From: CANLBN01 sp965230205
GTDB taxonomy: Bacteria; Pseudomonadota; Gammaproteobacteria; Pseudomonadales; Cellvibrionaceae
Direction of reading: 5' to 3'
Assembly: GCA_965230205.1 (NCBI GenBank)
Contig: OZ245996.1
Location: forward strand, 992,001-1,056,000
Length of the DNA stretch: 64,000 nucleotides
Positions 33,879-42,544 of this stretch are shown here, piece after piece (positions within the stretch are counted from its first letter, which is position 1; every line of letters starts with the position of its first letter). Position numbers and translations under genes: made by a program. The notes below the pieces were generated by a model, which saw only the letters and a list, made by a program, of their open reading frames with translations, searched no databases and was not told where the DNA came from.

Positions 33879-34312
33879 CATTATTTTTCCCTCGTATAAT
33901 GTTACAAAACCACAATCAAAATGACGTCAAAATTTGCATAACACCCTACCTACGTGCCTTTTATATACCTGTCGCATAGGCCACTTAATAACACAACAAT
34001 ATTATCACTCCTTTCAATATTCTTTATTTATATAATGGCATTCAGGTTTGTCTTTAACGAGTGACAACTCTACTTTATATAGATGCAGAGCAGCCTAGTC
34101 AGAGTGTTTTTTTAATTTACACAATCGATTTAAAATGAAAAATTCGCTATCGATAAAAATAAGTCATGAGCTTAATTGTGAATGAAGCTTCTAATTTTCT
34201 ATCTATCCATTAGAAATAAATTGAGAAGATATAAACGATATTACCAGTTAAACTTAAGACTCTATAAGCAATCAACTATACTTATTAAATATCAATAAAA
34301 TGGTATTTAGCA
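33879..34312. other. AT-rich intergenic region upstream of the histidine decarboxylase gene
   Basis: About 430 bp without any open frame I trust. The decarboxylase promoter should be here, but I find no pair of strong -35/-10 boxes. A palindrome TGACGTCA occurs at 33922-33929 and two ATCGAT sites flank 34125-34155; neither can be assigned. Confidence 0.5.
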
Positions 34313-35440
34313 GTGAAACATTTAAGTGAAAGTGACCAGAAAAAACTGGATAAACTGCAAGGGTATCTAGAAAAAATCAGCCGGACCCAAATTGGCTACC
34401 CATGTAATCAGCAATTTGATTACTCTAAGCTTCAGTATTTTCTGAACTACAATATTAACAATGTCGGCGACCCTTTTGCAGGCAGCAACTTTCGCATGAA
34501 TACACACGAGTTCGAACGCGAAGTGTTGGCAAAGTTTGCTCAGTTTACACGGGCACCAGAAAATGGTTATTGGGGTTATATTACGAACGGAGGTACTGAG
34601 GGCAATATGTACGGCCTTTATCTTGCTCGTGAGCTAATGACCAATGGCGTCGTCTATTTTTCTGAAGACACGCATTACAGCCTGACGAAATTATTGCGTT
34701 TACTAAACGTCCGAAACATCATGATCAAAAGCCAAAAAAATGGTGAAATGGATTATGCTGATTTGCGCGAAACGCTACGCATCCACCGTGATGTCCCTCC
34801 TATTATTTTTGCCAATATTGGAACAACCATGCAAGGCGCTATCGATGATATACAACATATCAAACGCATTATGGAAGACCTTGCTATTCACAATTATTAT
34901 ATTCATTGTGATGCTGCATTGAGCGGTATGATTTTACCCTTTGTCGAAGAGCCACAAGCGTTTGATTTTTCTGCGGGCATCGATAGCCTTTCCATCAGTG
35001 GCCATAAATTATTGGGTTCACCATTACCTTGCGGTGTTGTACTGGCACAAAAAACACATGTCGAACGCATTGCACGATCTGTCGAATATGTTGGCGTATT
35101 GGACACCACCATCATGGGCTCTCGCAACGCTTTCACACCACTTCTATTGTGGTACGCTTTACAATCCTTAGGTCATCAAGGTATTACTGATATTGTTAAT
35201 GAAAGTATTACGAGAGCAGATTATGCGATAGATGCATTCCGCAAAATTGGGGTCGACGCTTGGCGCCATAAAAACTCGATAACGGTAGTGATGCCACGGC
35301 CATCGTCGACAGTGCTGGAGAAATGGCAAATTGCCCCCTATCGCGATATTGCACATATTATTACGCTACCCCATGTGACAACGACCATTATTGATGAAGT
35401 AGCTGAGGATATGTGCACCTACCCAGCGTCGCTTATTTAA
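34313..35440 (+). CDS. hdc: PLP-dependent histidine decarboxylase
   Basis: The 375-residue protein matches the Morganella-type histidine decarboxylase (about 378 residues) over its length: IGYPCNQQFDYSKLQYFL, NNVGDPFAGSNF, WGYITNGGTEGNMYG, FANIGTTMQGAIDDI, HCDAALSGMILPF, ISGHKLLGSPLPCGVV with the PLP lysine, and GSRNAFTPLLLWYAL. It converts histidine to histamine. The start is GTG at 34313 without a strong Shine-Dalgarno; no upstream ATG fits. An ACT-domain gene follows 27 bp downstream. Related group II decarboxylases also occur in siderophore loci, but no such genes are here. Confidence 0.88.
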   Translation: MKHLSESDQKKLDKLQGYLEKISRTQIGYPCNQQFDYSKLQYFLNYNINNVGDPFAGSNFRMNTHEFEREVLAKFAQFTRAPENGYWGYITNGGTEGNMYGLYLARELMTNGVVYFSEDTHYSLTKLLRLLNVRNIMIKSQKNGEMDYADLRETLRIHRDVPPIIFANIGTTMQGAIDDIQHIKRIMEDLAIHNYYIHCDAALSGMILPFVEEPQAFDFSAGIDSLSISGHKLLGSPLPCGVVLAQKTHVERIARSVEYVGVLDTTIMGSRNAFTPLLLWYALQSLGHQGITDIVNESITRADYAIDAFRKIGVDAWRHKNSITVVMPRPSSTVLEKWQIAPYRDIAHIITLPHVTTTIIDEVAEDMCTYPASLI

Positions 35441-35467
35441 ATTTTTCTGTCAATTCGGTGACTCATT

Positions 35468-35863
35468 ATGAAAAATATTGCCGTACTAACTGAAAACCAT
35501 CCCGGTGTCATTGCCGACATTACCCAATTGCTGGGAGACCAGCAGGTTAACATTTTAACCTTAGACGTGGACGGTGTTGAAAGCCATGGCGTTATCCAGT
35601 TAACCGTTGATCAATACGACCAAGCCTTACAAACATTAAAAGCCGCAGGCTACCGGGCCATTAGTGAAGATGCCCTCGTTATTCGCATTACAGATGAACC
35701 AGGGGCATTGGCAAAAATTGCCAGCCGCTTTAAAACCCATGCCATTAATATTCGCAGTATGCATATTCTCGATAGAAAAAGTGACTATGTACTCGTTTCA
35801 ATCGTTACCGATGATAATAAAAATGCAGAGCAATGGTTGCAAGATGTTCTAGTATCAAACTAG
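35468..35863 (+). CDS. Double ACT-domain protein
   Basis: The 131-residue protein consists of two ACT domains in tandem (residues about 1-65 and 66-131): AVLTENHPGVIADITQLLGDQQVNILTLDVDGV and ITDEPGALAKIASRFKTHAINIRSMHIL. ACT domains bind amino acids in regulatory proteins. It has no other domain and follows the histidine decarboxylase by 27 bp, so a histidine-sensing or decarboxylase-modulating role is a reasonable guess. Stop convergent with the methyltransferase gene. Confidence 0.88.
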   Translation: MKNIAVLTENHPGVIADITQLLGDQQVNILTLDVDGVESHGVIQLTVDQYDQALQTLKAAGYRAISEDALVIRITDEPGALAKIASRFKTHAINIRSMHILDRKSDYVLVSIVTDDNKNAEQWLQDVLVSN

Positions 35864-35913
35864 CGCTCATCATTAAAGCTTATTACTCTATTATTCACTC
35901 AGTGTAGTTTAAG

Positions 35914-36399
35914 TCAAAGCCAGCGCCTTACTTTGCGCTTATACAGCAAATATTCTTCACCAAACTTTTTCTCTAGATATATTTCTTCTTTTTTTATTGC
36001 AATTAAATACACCAACATAGCAGCAGGAATAAAACTGACAAACACCCATAGACTATTAAGAAAAACACCTATCCCAATAGTAATAAAACAAAACAATGTA
36101 TAAATAGGGTTGCGTGAATAAGCATAAACCCCTGTAGATATTAATGCTGTTGTTGGTTTCCATGGCTCAATACTGGTTTTAGCTCTAGAAAAAATTCGAC
36201 TGATATAAACGACCATACCAATGGCTGATAATATGATTAGCGTACCAAGATACTTACCAACTAAAGACAAGCCTAATGTAAGCGGGTATAGATAATGAAA
36301 ACTATAAGCAATCAATATTAGCAATAGAAATAGTAAAGGCGGTGGGAATTTAACGGCTGCGCCTTTTTCGTCATTATTCTGAAATGGCTTTTGTTGCAT
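35914..36399 (-). CDS. Isoprenylcysteine carboxyl methyltransferase (ICMT)-family membrane protein
   Basis: The 161-residue protein has about four membrane segments and the C-terminal methyltransferase region LISTGVYAYSRNPIYTLFCF, YLEKKFGEEYLLYKRKVRRWL typical of bacterial ICMT/PEMT-like proteins. The N-terminus is polar (MQQKPFQNNDEKGA). The lipid or protein substrate is not known. Confidence 0.88.
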   Translation of the reverse strand: MQQKPFQNNDEKGAAVKFPPPLLFLLLILIAYSFHYLYPLTLGLSLVGKYLGTLIILSAIGMVVYISRIFSRAKTSIEPWKPTTALISTGVYAYSRNPIYTLFCFITIGIGVFLNSLWVFVSFIPAAMLVYLIAIKKEEIYLEKKFGEEYLLYKRKVRRWL

Positions 36400-36456
36400 C
36401 GACTTTAGACCTAATTAATTCTCTATTGTTTATCGAACCATAGTCAATTGATCTAA

Positions 36457-36732
36457 TTATTGAAACTTCGAAATATATTTATGGACAGGGATTTTTATAT
36501 CTTCGCCCGTCTTTATAAATAGCTTATAGGCCGCTGTGATCCTATGGCCACCATCCTCAAGCATATAGGTTTTACCACAACCACAATTCAATAGCTTAAT
36601 TGGGGAATTAATATCTTGCCCCATCTTCAATGTTTTAAACACTGTATTGAGCCGTTCATCATCCCCACGAACCCAACTAATGGGTAACTTTACGAGTTCA
36701 CTGACTGGCATTTTGATACACATTGATTTCAC
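36457..36732 (-). CDS. Small ParB/Srx-like domain protein
   Basis: A 91-residue protein with a compact domain resembling the ParB N-terminal/sulfiredoxin fold: SPIKLLNCGCGKTYMLEDGGHRITAAYKLFIKTG and a terminal IPVHKYI strand. The EDGGHRI segment corresponds to the nucleotide-binding GxxR motif of the fold. No helix-turn-helix is present. Solitary members are of unknown function. A small GC-rich hairpin (GCCGC at 36739-36743 with GCGGC at 36748-36752) lies just upstream. Confidence 0.6.
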   Translation of the reverse strand: MKSMCIKMPVSELVKLPISWVRGDDERLNTVFKTLKMGQDINSPIKLLNCGCGKTYMLEDGGHRITAAYKLFIKTGEDIKIPVHKYISKFQ

Positions 36733-36783
36733 CCTTTCGCCGCTATGGCGGCACGCACATTAATACAGGCAACTGATATTAAT

Positions 36784-37245
36784 TTATTTTACCAATAACT
36801 GATAGGTTGTAAATTGATCCCCTAATAGCTCACTTTGATAGACACGCTTAGACATTTTCCGCAAAAACTTGTATTCAGGCCGAGTATGAAGAAAATGAAT
36901 TAACAATTCATTATGGCCCAATTCTTTGGCCCACTCCATAATATCGAAAAATACTGTTTTACCTAGCCCCCAATATTTCTCATCAATTACAATCGCAATC
37001 TCATACTGACCATTTTCAAGCTGGATACCACACCAACCCACCAACTGATCGTCATTAAGAATTGCTCGAACTTTACAACCCTCAATAGAGTCAACTTTAT
37101 TTTTTGATTCTATCCATTGAATAATGGAACTTCTATCAAACTGATCATGCTCTATTAAATGTTCCCTTGTTTTCTGGTGGTTCAACAAAGAAAGAAAATC
37201 ATCGGGGTTTGCTTTGTTAAGTTTTACATATCGGATAGAACTCAT
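36784..37245 (-). CDS. GNAT-family N-acetyltransferase
   Basis: The 153-residue protein is a GNAT: QLVGWCGIQLENGQYEIAIVIDEKYWGLGKTVFFDIMEWAKELG contains the core strand and a slightly altered acetyl-CoA loop. The C-terminus LRKMSKRVYQSELLGDQFTTYQLL is typical. Substrate unknown. It starts 5 bp after the end of the VOC gene on the same strand, so the two are cotranscribed. Confidence 0.85.
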   Translation of the reverse strand: MSSIRYVKLNKANPDDFLSLLNHQKTREHLIEHDQFDRSSIIQWIESKNKVDSIEGCKVRAILNDDQLVGWCGIQLENGQYEIAIVIDEKYWGLGKTVFFDIMEWAKELGHNELLIHFLHTRPEYKFLRKMSKRVYQSELLGDQFTTYQLLVK

Positions 37246-37250
37246 ATGAT

Positions 37251-37691
37251 TTATTTTGCAAATAACTCCAATTCAATATTTCTAAACGCTTTAAATTCCA
37301 GAGCATTGCCCGAAGGGTCTGAGAAAAATATGGTGCCCTGCTCTCCTGGCTCGCCTTTAAAGCGCACATAAGGTTCGATAATAAAATCATCAACGAACCC
37401 TCTTACCTTTTCAGCAAAGACGTCCCAATCATCAAAATTCATAACAACCCCAAAATGGGGTATGGGGACTCCATGCCCATCAACGGGGTTTGAAATAGAA
37501 GTGATTTTACCAGACTTACCAATTTGAGGATTGAGATGGGTGACAAACTGGTGACCAAACATATTAAAGTCAATCCAACTTTCCGAACTTCTCCCTTCTG
37601 GAAACCCCATTTTAAGGCCGTAGAACTCCCTGGCTTCTTCAATATCGCGCACTTGAACCGCTAAATGGAAAGGAGTTAATCGCATTATCAT
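37251..37691 (-). CDS. VOC (glyoxalase/bleomycin-resistance)-family protein
   Basis: The 146-residue protein has two VOC beta-alpha-beta modules: PFHLAVQVRDIEEAREFYGLKMGFPEG and PIPHFGVVMNFDDWDVFAEKVRGF, ending in TIFFSDPSGNALEFKAF. Metal-ligand histidines and the glutamate are in place (H of PFHLAV, E of LEFKA). Substrate unknown; dioxygenase or glyoxalase. It directly precedes a GNAT gene. Confidence 0.88.
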   Translation of the reverse strand: MIMRLTPFHLAVQVRDIEEAREFYGLKMGFPEGRSSESWIDFNMFGHQFVTHLNPQIGKSGKITSISNPVDGHGVPIPHFGVVMNFDDWDVFAEKVRGFVDDFIIEPYVRFKGEPGEQGTIFFSDPSGNALEFKAFRNIELELFAK

Positions 37692-37742
37692 CTACCTCAC
37701 TGAAGTTAAGACTTTTAGAGCCGATTAAACAACATATCTCAA

Positions 37743-38053
37743 TTAGGGGCTCGTTAGTTGACTACTATTATCCTTCAAAAATACTTCCATTTCTTTATAA
37801 CTCTCTAACTCTATCAATAATCGACCTTTGTAGTGTTTAGCCACGTCTCGCCAATGAATGCCTTAAATAACAGCAACCAAGCTATAGGGTAAATTAAGAC
37901 TGAGCTCCATAGAGTGGAATTCTCGCGTCATTTTAATAAATGTTGGGACAGCCCCACCGCTTTTAAGTCAGCCACAGCAAAAATCCCTATTTCATTTAAG
38001 CATTGAGAAGACTTTAGGCCAATATTGATGCGTACCTCCACTTTATTACTCAT
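37743..38053 (-). pseudogene. Degraded TfoX/Sxy C-terminal domain gene
   Basis: From the ATG at 38053 the frame reads INIGLKSSQCLNEIGIFAVADLKAVG, the TfoX_C pattern, then ends early. One missing base in a GGG run shifts the frame; in the next frame it continues VPTFIKMTREF, then after an in-frame TAA continues GIHWRDVAKHYKGRLLIELESYKEM and stops at 37743. The remnants match the TfoX_C order in full. It therefore has one frameshift and one nonsense change. The ancestral product was about 103 residues. Confidence 0.72.
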
Positions 38054-38085
38054 AACGAGACCATGGCTGTTTTTCCGTATTTACA

Positions 38086-38415
38086 TCACGAAACAACACT
38101 TCCGACAATATACAATGCGGAATAAGTAATAACCGAAGAAATTAAAGCAATTAAGACACTCGTAATGTAATTAGCCTGGAGCATAAATTTATATACTACC
38201 CCCATTACCAAAAAACTATAAATATAAGCTAACACATCATTAGTCGCCGCTCCTGGAAAGAAAGAAATAGCAACACTAGAAACCAATGTGGCAACAATAA
38301 TAGCTAATACACAATCGATAAGGTCGGCTTTCCCCGCCCCTAACTTTCTTGCTGTAAACATCACAGGAAACACACAAAATATTACAACAAATAAACCACC
38401 AATGATAATACCCAT
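38086..38415 (-). CDS. Small four-segment membrane protein, unknown function
   Basis: The 109-residue protein is mostly hydrophobic, with about four membrane segments (residues 4-22, 35-53, 62-80, 85-107). No family is recognised. A good length and its position 33 bp downstream of a lipoprotein gene on the same strand support it. Confidence 0.65.
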   Translation of the reverse strand: MGIIIGGLFVVIFCVFPVMFTARKLGAGKADLIDCVLAIIVATLVSSVAISFFPGAATNDVLAYIYSFLVMGVVYKFMLQANYITSVLIALISSVITYSALYIVGSVVS

Positions 38416-38448
38416 TAGAACTCCTCTACTTTTAAATTGGTGTATTTA

Positions 38449-38817
38449 TTAGCCTTGAAACTGAGGACAAGACTTCACTTTTTCAGGTGCTAAAGCTGAT
38501 AAACGTTGAACAAATTGATTAGCGATTTTTTTAGCCTCTGCTGTACTATTCACTCCAGGTGCCAATTCAACAATTTTTTCATAGGCTGCGCTTTGCCGAC
38601 CTAAAAATTCCGAGCTTTTTCCAATAATAAGCAAGGCAGGAACAGAAACTTCAACGTTATCACCAGCATATTCCACCGCTAGCTCAGCATTTTGTTTAGC
38701 ACTGTAAAAATCGCAATTGATAAATGCTTGGGTTGCCAGTTCTTTTTCTTCCTTGCCGGATTTTCCAGCACAGGCAACTAGTGATAGTGACATTAATAGA
38801 CAAACAATATACTTCAT
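38449..38817 (-). CDS. Small lipoprotein, unknown function
   Basis: The 122-residue protein has a lipoprotein signal with lipobox LVAC (C16). The mature part is helical, with two TPR-like helix pairs (LATQAFINCDFYSAKQNAELAVEYA and ALLIIGKSSEFLGRQSAAYEKIVELAP). No family name. It is followed at 33 bp by a small membrane protein gene. Confidence 0.75.
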   Translation of the reverse strand: MKYIVCLLMSLSLVACAGKSGKEEKELATQAFINCDFYSAKQNAELAVEYAGDNVEVSVPALLIIGKSSEFLGRQSAAYEKIVELAPGVNSTAEAKKIANQFVQRLSALAPEKVKSCPQFQG

Positions 38818-38940
38818 AGAATCCCCTTAAGTTAAAGCATCAAGATTTCAATAAAAAATGTCTTTCAGAATAACAGGGGAAACTTGCATATAACTTGCAC
38901 TTAAATCAACAGGAGTGAAATAAAAAATTCAAAAGCGATA

Positions 38941-39402
38941 TCACAGTTTGACTTTTTTAGAATACTTAATTTTAGCTAGCTGAACACCTTCAGCAATCAT
39001 TGGTTTTAATGCGTCAAAAGTTTCTAAGGATGGGTTAAGCACACCAATCCATGACATCCACCCGTACACAGGATGAGGCATTATTTCATTAACATTCTGA
39101 AAATCATGCCCCGTACTTACCGTTTGGCCCGCTGCAGGCCTTTTAGGAATTTCACCAAACATCTCTTTAAATCGATCTTTAGTTAAGCCTAGATTAATCC
39201 GATAAATATCAGGCCTATTTACATTAGACGCTTTGTCGTTAGGGCCATCTTTTTCTTTGAAGGTAAGAATGTAAATACCTTTAGGCAACAAACCGTGTGG
39301 ATTATAAAAAAGGCCTCGCTCTCCCCAATTTTCAGAAATAACAACACCTTCAAATTCTGAAATTGCGTAATTGAATATATCGTCTATCGATACAGAACTC
39401 AC
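38941..39402 (-). CDS. DUF6194-family protein
   Basis: The protein (153 residues from a GTG at 39402) contains VVISENWGERGLFYNPHGLLPKGIYILTFKEKDGPND, YRINLGLTKDRFKEMFGEIPKRPAAGQ and HPVYGWMSWIGVLNP, as in DUF6194. AAGGTAAG lies 7 nt before that GTG. The in-frame ATG at 39462 would add an atypical N-terminus. It has no signal peptide; function unknown. Confidence 0.75.
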   Translation of the reverse strand: MSSVSIDDIFNYAISEFEGVVISENWGERGLFYNPHGLLPKGIYILTFKEKDGPNDKASNVNRPDIYRINLGLTKDRFKEMFGEIPKRPAAGQTVSTGHDFQNVNEIMPHPVYGWMSWIGVLNPSLETFDALKPMIAEGVQLAKIKYSKKVKL

Positions 39403-39448
39403 TATATTACTTACCTTATAAACGTAAAAACAGTGAGTATAGCAACGA

Positions 39449-39474
39449 CCTACTGACAACATAGTGTCAGTAGG
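39449..39474. repeat. 10-bp stem-loop upstream of the DUF6194 gene
   Basis: CCTACTGACA (39449-39458) and TGTCAGTAGG (39465-39474) form a perfect stem with a 6-nt loop. It has no U-tract on either side; it might end the upstream C39-like transcript or affect the leader of the DUF6194 gene. Confidence 0.5.
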
Positions 39475-39561
39475 CTTGTTAATGTATTAAGCCATTATAA
39501 GAGACTAGTTACTATTCTGTGCCCAGTACAAAAGTGTGAAATGTGATTTCAAATAGTTTTA

Positions 39562-39978
39562 TTATCTGTTTAACACTTCGATGTACCACTTTGGCTGCAT
39601 ATCTGCGAAATCTGTACGAATATTGGATGGGAGATAGCTAGCCGAATCGAGCACGTACGCCTCACCATTTTCTCTCTTAAAAACAACCCAATGCCAAAAA
39701 CTTTTACCCTCTTCTTGATGATATTTAATAGCCAGCAATGCCAAGTCAGGCAGCTTATCCCATGCTTCAAAAGGAATTTCATTGGCAGATACTTCAATAC
39801 CCGCATTAGCTAATAAATGTCTTACGTACTGCGTATCAGACCAAAGCGATTTATCATCCGCATAAATACCCATTGCATTGGCAATAGCTTTCATCTCCGA
39901 ATAGCTCTTACCCACTATATTTGCAACAGAGGCAATTCCACACCCTGTAGCCTCTTCTTGTATTACAGGTTTTAGCAT
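39562..39978 (-). CDS. C39-like cysteine peptidase domain protein
   Basis: The 138-residue protein begins IQEEATGCGIASVANIVGKSYSEM, the active-cysteine region of C39-type papain-like peptidases, and has HWVVFKRENGEAYVLDSA with the histidine and aspartate. There is no transporter and no signal peptide. It is the size of a stand-alone C39 domain, perhaps acting on a small peptide or as a catalytically modified protein. Substrate unknown. Confidence 0.8.
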   Translation of the reverse strand: MLKPVIQEEATGCGIASVANIVGKSYSEMKAIANAMGIYADDKSLWSDTQYVRHLLANAGIEVSANEIPFEAWDKLPDLALLAIKYHQEEGKSFWHWVVFKRENGEAYVLDSASYLPSNIRTDFADMQPKWYIEVLNR

Positions 39979-40098
39979 TCATTATTCCAATTGAATTTTA
40001 GGGATGGTGATAAACAACTATGCCTACTTATCATCACTCCCTTTATTGATTTAATTCGTTACTACTGACAACTACCGCAACTTCATCGCCATCCATAG

Positions 40099-41640
40099 TT
40101 AACTACAATCTAATTTTATCTGATCGATTTCAGTATTAGCAATAAACTTAGCTGCTACTACTTCTGCACACTCATCGCTACTGATCACATCATGGGACAC
40201 CTTGTAGGTAACTATACGGCTTTTAGTAAATGACTTCCGTTGTTCGATAACATCACTTAATGGTGTAATCGTATCAAGCTCTCCATGAAGAAACAGAGAA
40301 GGTATATCTGTTTTTGTTGCCATTGAAACAACTGGGTCACTAGCCTCAATTAGCATCTCATTACAATAATCAAGTAGGTCTATTGAGAGTAACGCAGTAT
40401 CACGTATATATCCTTCTGGTAATTTATCCGCCTGTATTCTGATTGAGTCAAAATTAGTATATGGCTTGTCATCGTAGCAGTAATGGCTGCTTGTACTCAC
40501 ATCGCCATAAGTAGTATCTAATAAATAGGCAATATAGTCCTCAAGGTATGGGGTGATTGTATTAACACGCCCCGCCTCTAGCTCAACGATAATATTAGGG
40601 AGTTCAGCAAATATTTGCTCACCATATGTTCCATTCAACAATGCCGATATAAAACGCTCACCATTGAGCAATACCGCTATTTTATTGTTTTTATAGGGAT
40701 GATCTAACTCTAACTGAATAGGGTTTAGATTAAGCGCTTTATGTAGACTCCATATCCTATTTTCAATATTGTGAAGTGGTGTTGAACAATTTGGCGTTAA
40801 ATTACAGTAGTTGTAAAGTGCTAAGTAGCCCGCCATCACTTTATTTATATAATTATTATGCGGCTTCAAGTTTGGGAAGGTTGCACTATCCAACACCATG
40901 GACTCAACAGACTCTGGATATTGAGTAGCAATTATCTGTGCGTAAGTTGCAGCATACGAAACACCTATCAACACCCATTGATCTATGTTGCCAGCGGTAC
41001 GCATCATTTCAATATCATTGGCTATCGACAAGCTGTTATATTCGGATAGATTTATCCCCTGACGTTTAAATTTATCAATACAGTCAAAATAATCTTTATT
41101 TGATTCTTCCCACTGCCTTGTGAACGAAAGGTTACGCGTCAATCGCTTTGCTTCACTTTTAACAAAAGTGTCGCAGGTGAGTAGCGGCTTTGAAAGTCCA
41201 GTTCCTCTTGGGTCTATCACAAATAAGTCTCTACCTTGATAAATAGACAGATCATTATGATATTCCCAGATTGTTTTAATACTCCTGATTGAACCAAGAT
41301 ACATTGGGGCACCTGGTCCTCCAGCACCGAGATGAAGGACAGGAGGCTTGGTGGAAAAGATAGAATTACTTCGAAAAACCACAACAGGAAATCTAATGGC
41401 TGTATCAGTTTGCTGAGCGTGATCTTCCGGTACATGCATGTAATAGCACTCTGTACGAGGTGGCGCAAATGCCTCACCAAACCAGCACTCAACCGGCTCA
41501 AAACCATATTGCTGAGTATCGCTAATCTTTTGAAACGGCTCCCTATATGTCAGATCGAGTAACTTTGTGGTTAAGAATATAGCCAGCGCCACAAGTAATG
41601 TTATTGTTATCGGGCGTATTTTACGAGATCGAATAATCAT
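40099..41640 (-). CDS. S33-type alpha/beta hydrolase (tripeptidyl/prolyl aminopeptidase-like), membrane-anchored
   Basis: The 513-residue protein starts with a signal-anchor (residues 9-26). The catalytic fold shows VLHLGAGGPGAPM, FVIDPRGTGLSKP, the nucleophile region LIGVSYAATYAQIIATQYPESVESMVLDSA, a long cap domain, and LFLHGELDTITPLSDV with a late histidine (SHDVIS). These are features of tripeptidyl aminopeptidase/SlpD-like S33 peptidases. It would face the periplasm. It is longer than the usual 450-500 residues. Peptide substrate unknown. Confidence 0.8.
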   Translation of the reverse strand: MIIRSRKIRPITITLLVALAIFLTTKLLDLTYREPFQKISDTQQYGFEPVECWFGEAFAPPRTECYYMHVPEDHAQQTDTAIRFPVVVFRSNSIFSTKPPVLHLGAGGPGAPMYLGSIRSIKTIWEYHNDLSIYQGRDLFVIDPRGTGLSKPLLTCDTFVKSEAKRLTRNLSFTRQWEESNKDYFDCIDKFKRQGINLSEYNSLSIANDIEMMRTAGNIDQWVLIGVSYAATYAQIIATQYPESVESMVLDSATFPNLKPHNNYINKVMAGYLALYNYCNLTPNCSTPLHNIENRIWSLHKALNLNPIQLELDHPYKNNKIAVLLNGERFISALLNGTYGEQIFAELPNIIVELEAGRVNTITPYLEDYIAYLLDTTYGDVSTSSHYCYDDKPYTNFDSIRIQADKLPEGYIRDTALLSIDLLDYCNEMLIEASDPVVSMATKTDIPSLFLHGELDTITPLSDVIEQRKSFTKSRIVTYKVSHDVISSDECAEVVAAKFIANTEIDQIKLDCS

Positions 41641-41697
41641 AATGCTTTAGACGTGGCTTTCCTTACTATATTGATGTGAAGATCATTAATGGATGAT

Positions 41698-41770
41698 ATA
41701 GAAGTTTAGAGAATCAGTGATAAATAGTAACGATAAAGATTCTTATTTGTCACCGTCCCCTTTTACTAGA
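41698..41770 (-). repeat. Dispersed repeat, copy A
   Basis: This stretch is about 80% identical, over roughly 72 bp, to 42602-42676. Conserved cores are TAACGATAAA, ATTCTTATTT and TCAC with CCCC then TTTT on the plus strand. It lies upstream of the S33-type peptidase gene and downstream of the MAPEG gene. Many of the differences are transitions. Confidence 0.65.
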
Positions 41771-41789
41771 CAGCCTTATTAGGTGCGTT

Positions 41790-42176
41790 TTAATGCAAAA
41801 ACAATAAAAACCACATGGCTAACACCGCTAAAAAGTTTACTGTAAATACGAGCCCTCTTAACCGTATATTAGTTGTTAAGATTTGAATCAAACTATGTAA
41901 TATACGCCCCAAAATAAATAGCCATGCCAGCCATATTTGAGACACCCCGACTGGGTAAACTATTGATAACTGAAGCAAGCAGACAACATAAAACAAAATA
42001 GGCCATTCAAATTGATTGGCTAGGTTTGCGCTGACTCTTGGTTCAATATCATTCCATAATTTTTTGGAGCCTATGCCCCAAACTTCTGGTGCTCGCGCTA
42101 TTGTAAGAAGCATATAAAGCAATGCAGACCATATTACATGCACGAACATTGGGAGTATTAAATAATGTGCTTCCAA
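41790..42176 (-). CDS. MAPEG-family membrane protein
   Basis: The 128-residue protein has four membrane segments and the MAPEG pattern: ARAPEVWGIG, EPRVSANLANQFEWPILFYVVCLLQLS and AWLFILGRILHSLIQILT. Family members include microsomal glutathione S-transferase-like proteins. A bacterial role in stress response is presumed. An attC-like sequence precedes it. Confidence 0.85.
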   Translation of the reverse strand: MEAHYLILPMFVHVIWSALLYMLLTIARAPEVWGIGSKKLWNDIEPRVSANLANQFEWPILFYVVCLLQLSIVYPVGVSQIWLAWLFILGRILHSLIQILTTNIRLRGLVFTVNFLAVLAMWFLLFLH

Positions 42177-42192
42177 ACTTTATTTCCTTGAC

Positions 42193-42281
42193 ATCTAACG
42201 CCTTACCAATGGGAACACGAAGCAACGCGTAGTATTTCTTGTGGAGGCCATGCTTTTTGTGACCGGAGCAACTTGTTATAT
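42193..42281 (-). other. attC-like recombination site remnant upstream of the MAPEG gene
   Basis: In the minus orientation the segment starts with ATATAAC (plus 42275-42281) and ends with GCGTTAGATG (R' GTTAGAT at plus 42193-42199). The ends are 6/7 complementary, like the R'' and R' boxes of integron attC sites. Between them are partially complementary arms with unpaired bases (CACAAGAA and TTGCTTCGTG). The inner L boxes are not clear, so it may be degenerate. The 17-bp core CGAAGCAACGCGTAGTA (42218-42234) recurs with one change at 42565-42581. Confidence 0.4.
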
Positions 42282-42284
42282 ATT

Positions 42285-42521
42285 TTAGCAGCCACCATCG
42301 CCCCCGCCAGAGTCGCCACCACCGAAAAAACCACCTGTACCACCACCTGAATCAGTTTTACCACCAAGGCCAGCTTTAGCTAATAACCAAACTAATAAAG
42401 CACATAAGAACACAAATACTCCAAAGGGAGCTAAGCCACTATATATAAAATTAGATGATGAAAGGTCTGTGATATACCAAGAACCACTTAAACCTAAGAT
42501 AGTAATTATTAAAGATTTCAT
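42285..42521 (-). CDS. Small membrane protein with Gly-rich tail ending in cysteine
   Basis: The protein (78 residues from the ATG at 42521, preferred because of AAGGAAA just upstream) has two membrane segments (residues about 3-18 and 30-50) followed by a glycine-rich tail (GGGTGGFFGGGDSGGGDGGC). No family is named. An upstream start at 42572 is less likely. It lies between repeat-rich spacers typical of a cassette-like region. Confidence 0.6.
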   Translation of the reverse strand: MKSLIITILGLSGSWYITDLSSSNFIYSGLAPFGVFVFLCALLVWLLAKAGLGGKTDSGGGTGGFFGGGDSGGGDGGC

Positions 42522-42544
42522 CTGCAATTTCCTTAATACATATA

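Noticed and set aside
33922..33929. TGACGTCA palindrome as a CRE-type operator
   Set aside because: A single 8-bp palindrome in a 430-bp AT-rich spacer is likely chance; no repeat or promoter is attached.
39562..39978. C39-like protein as part of a bacteriocin export system
   Set aside because: No ABC transporter or leader peptide gene is nearby.
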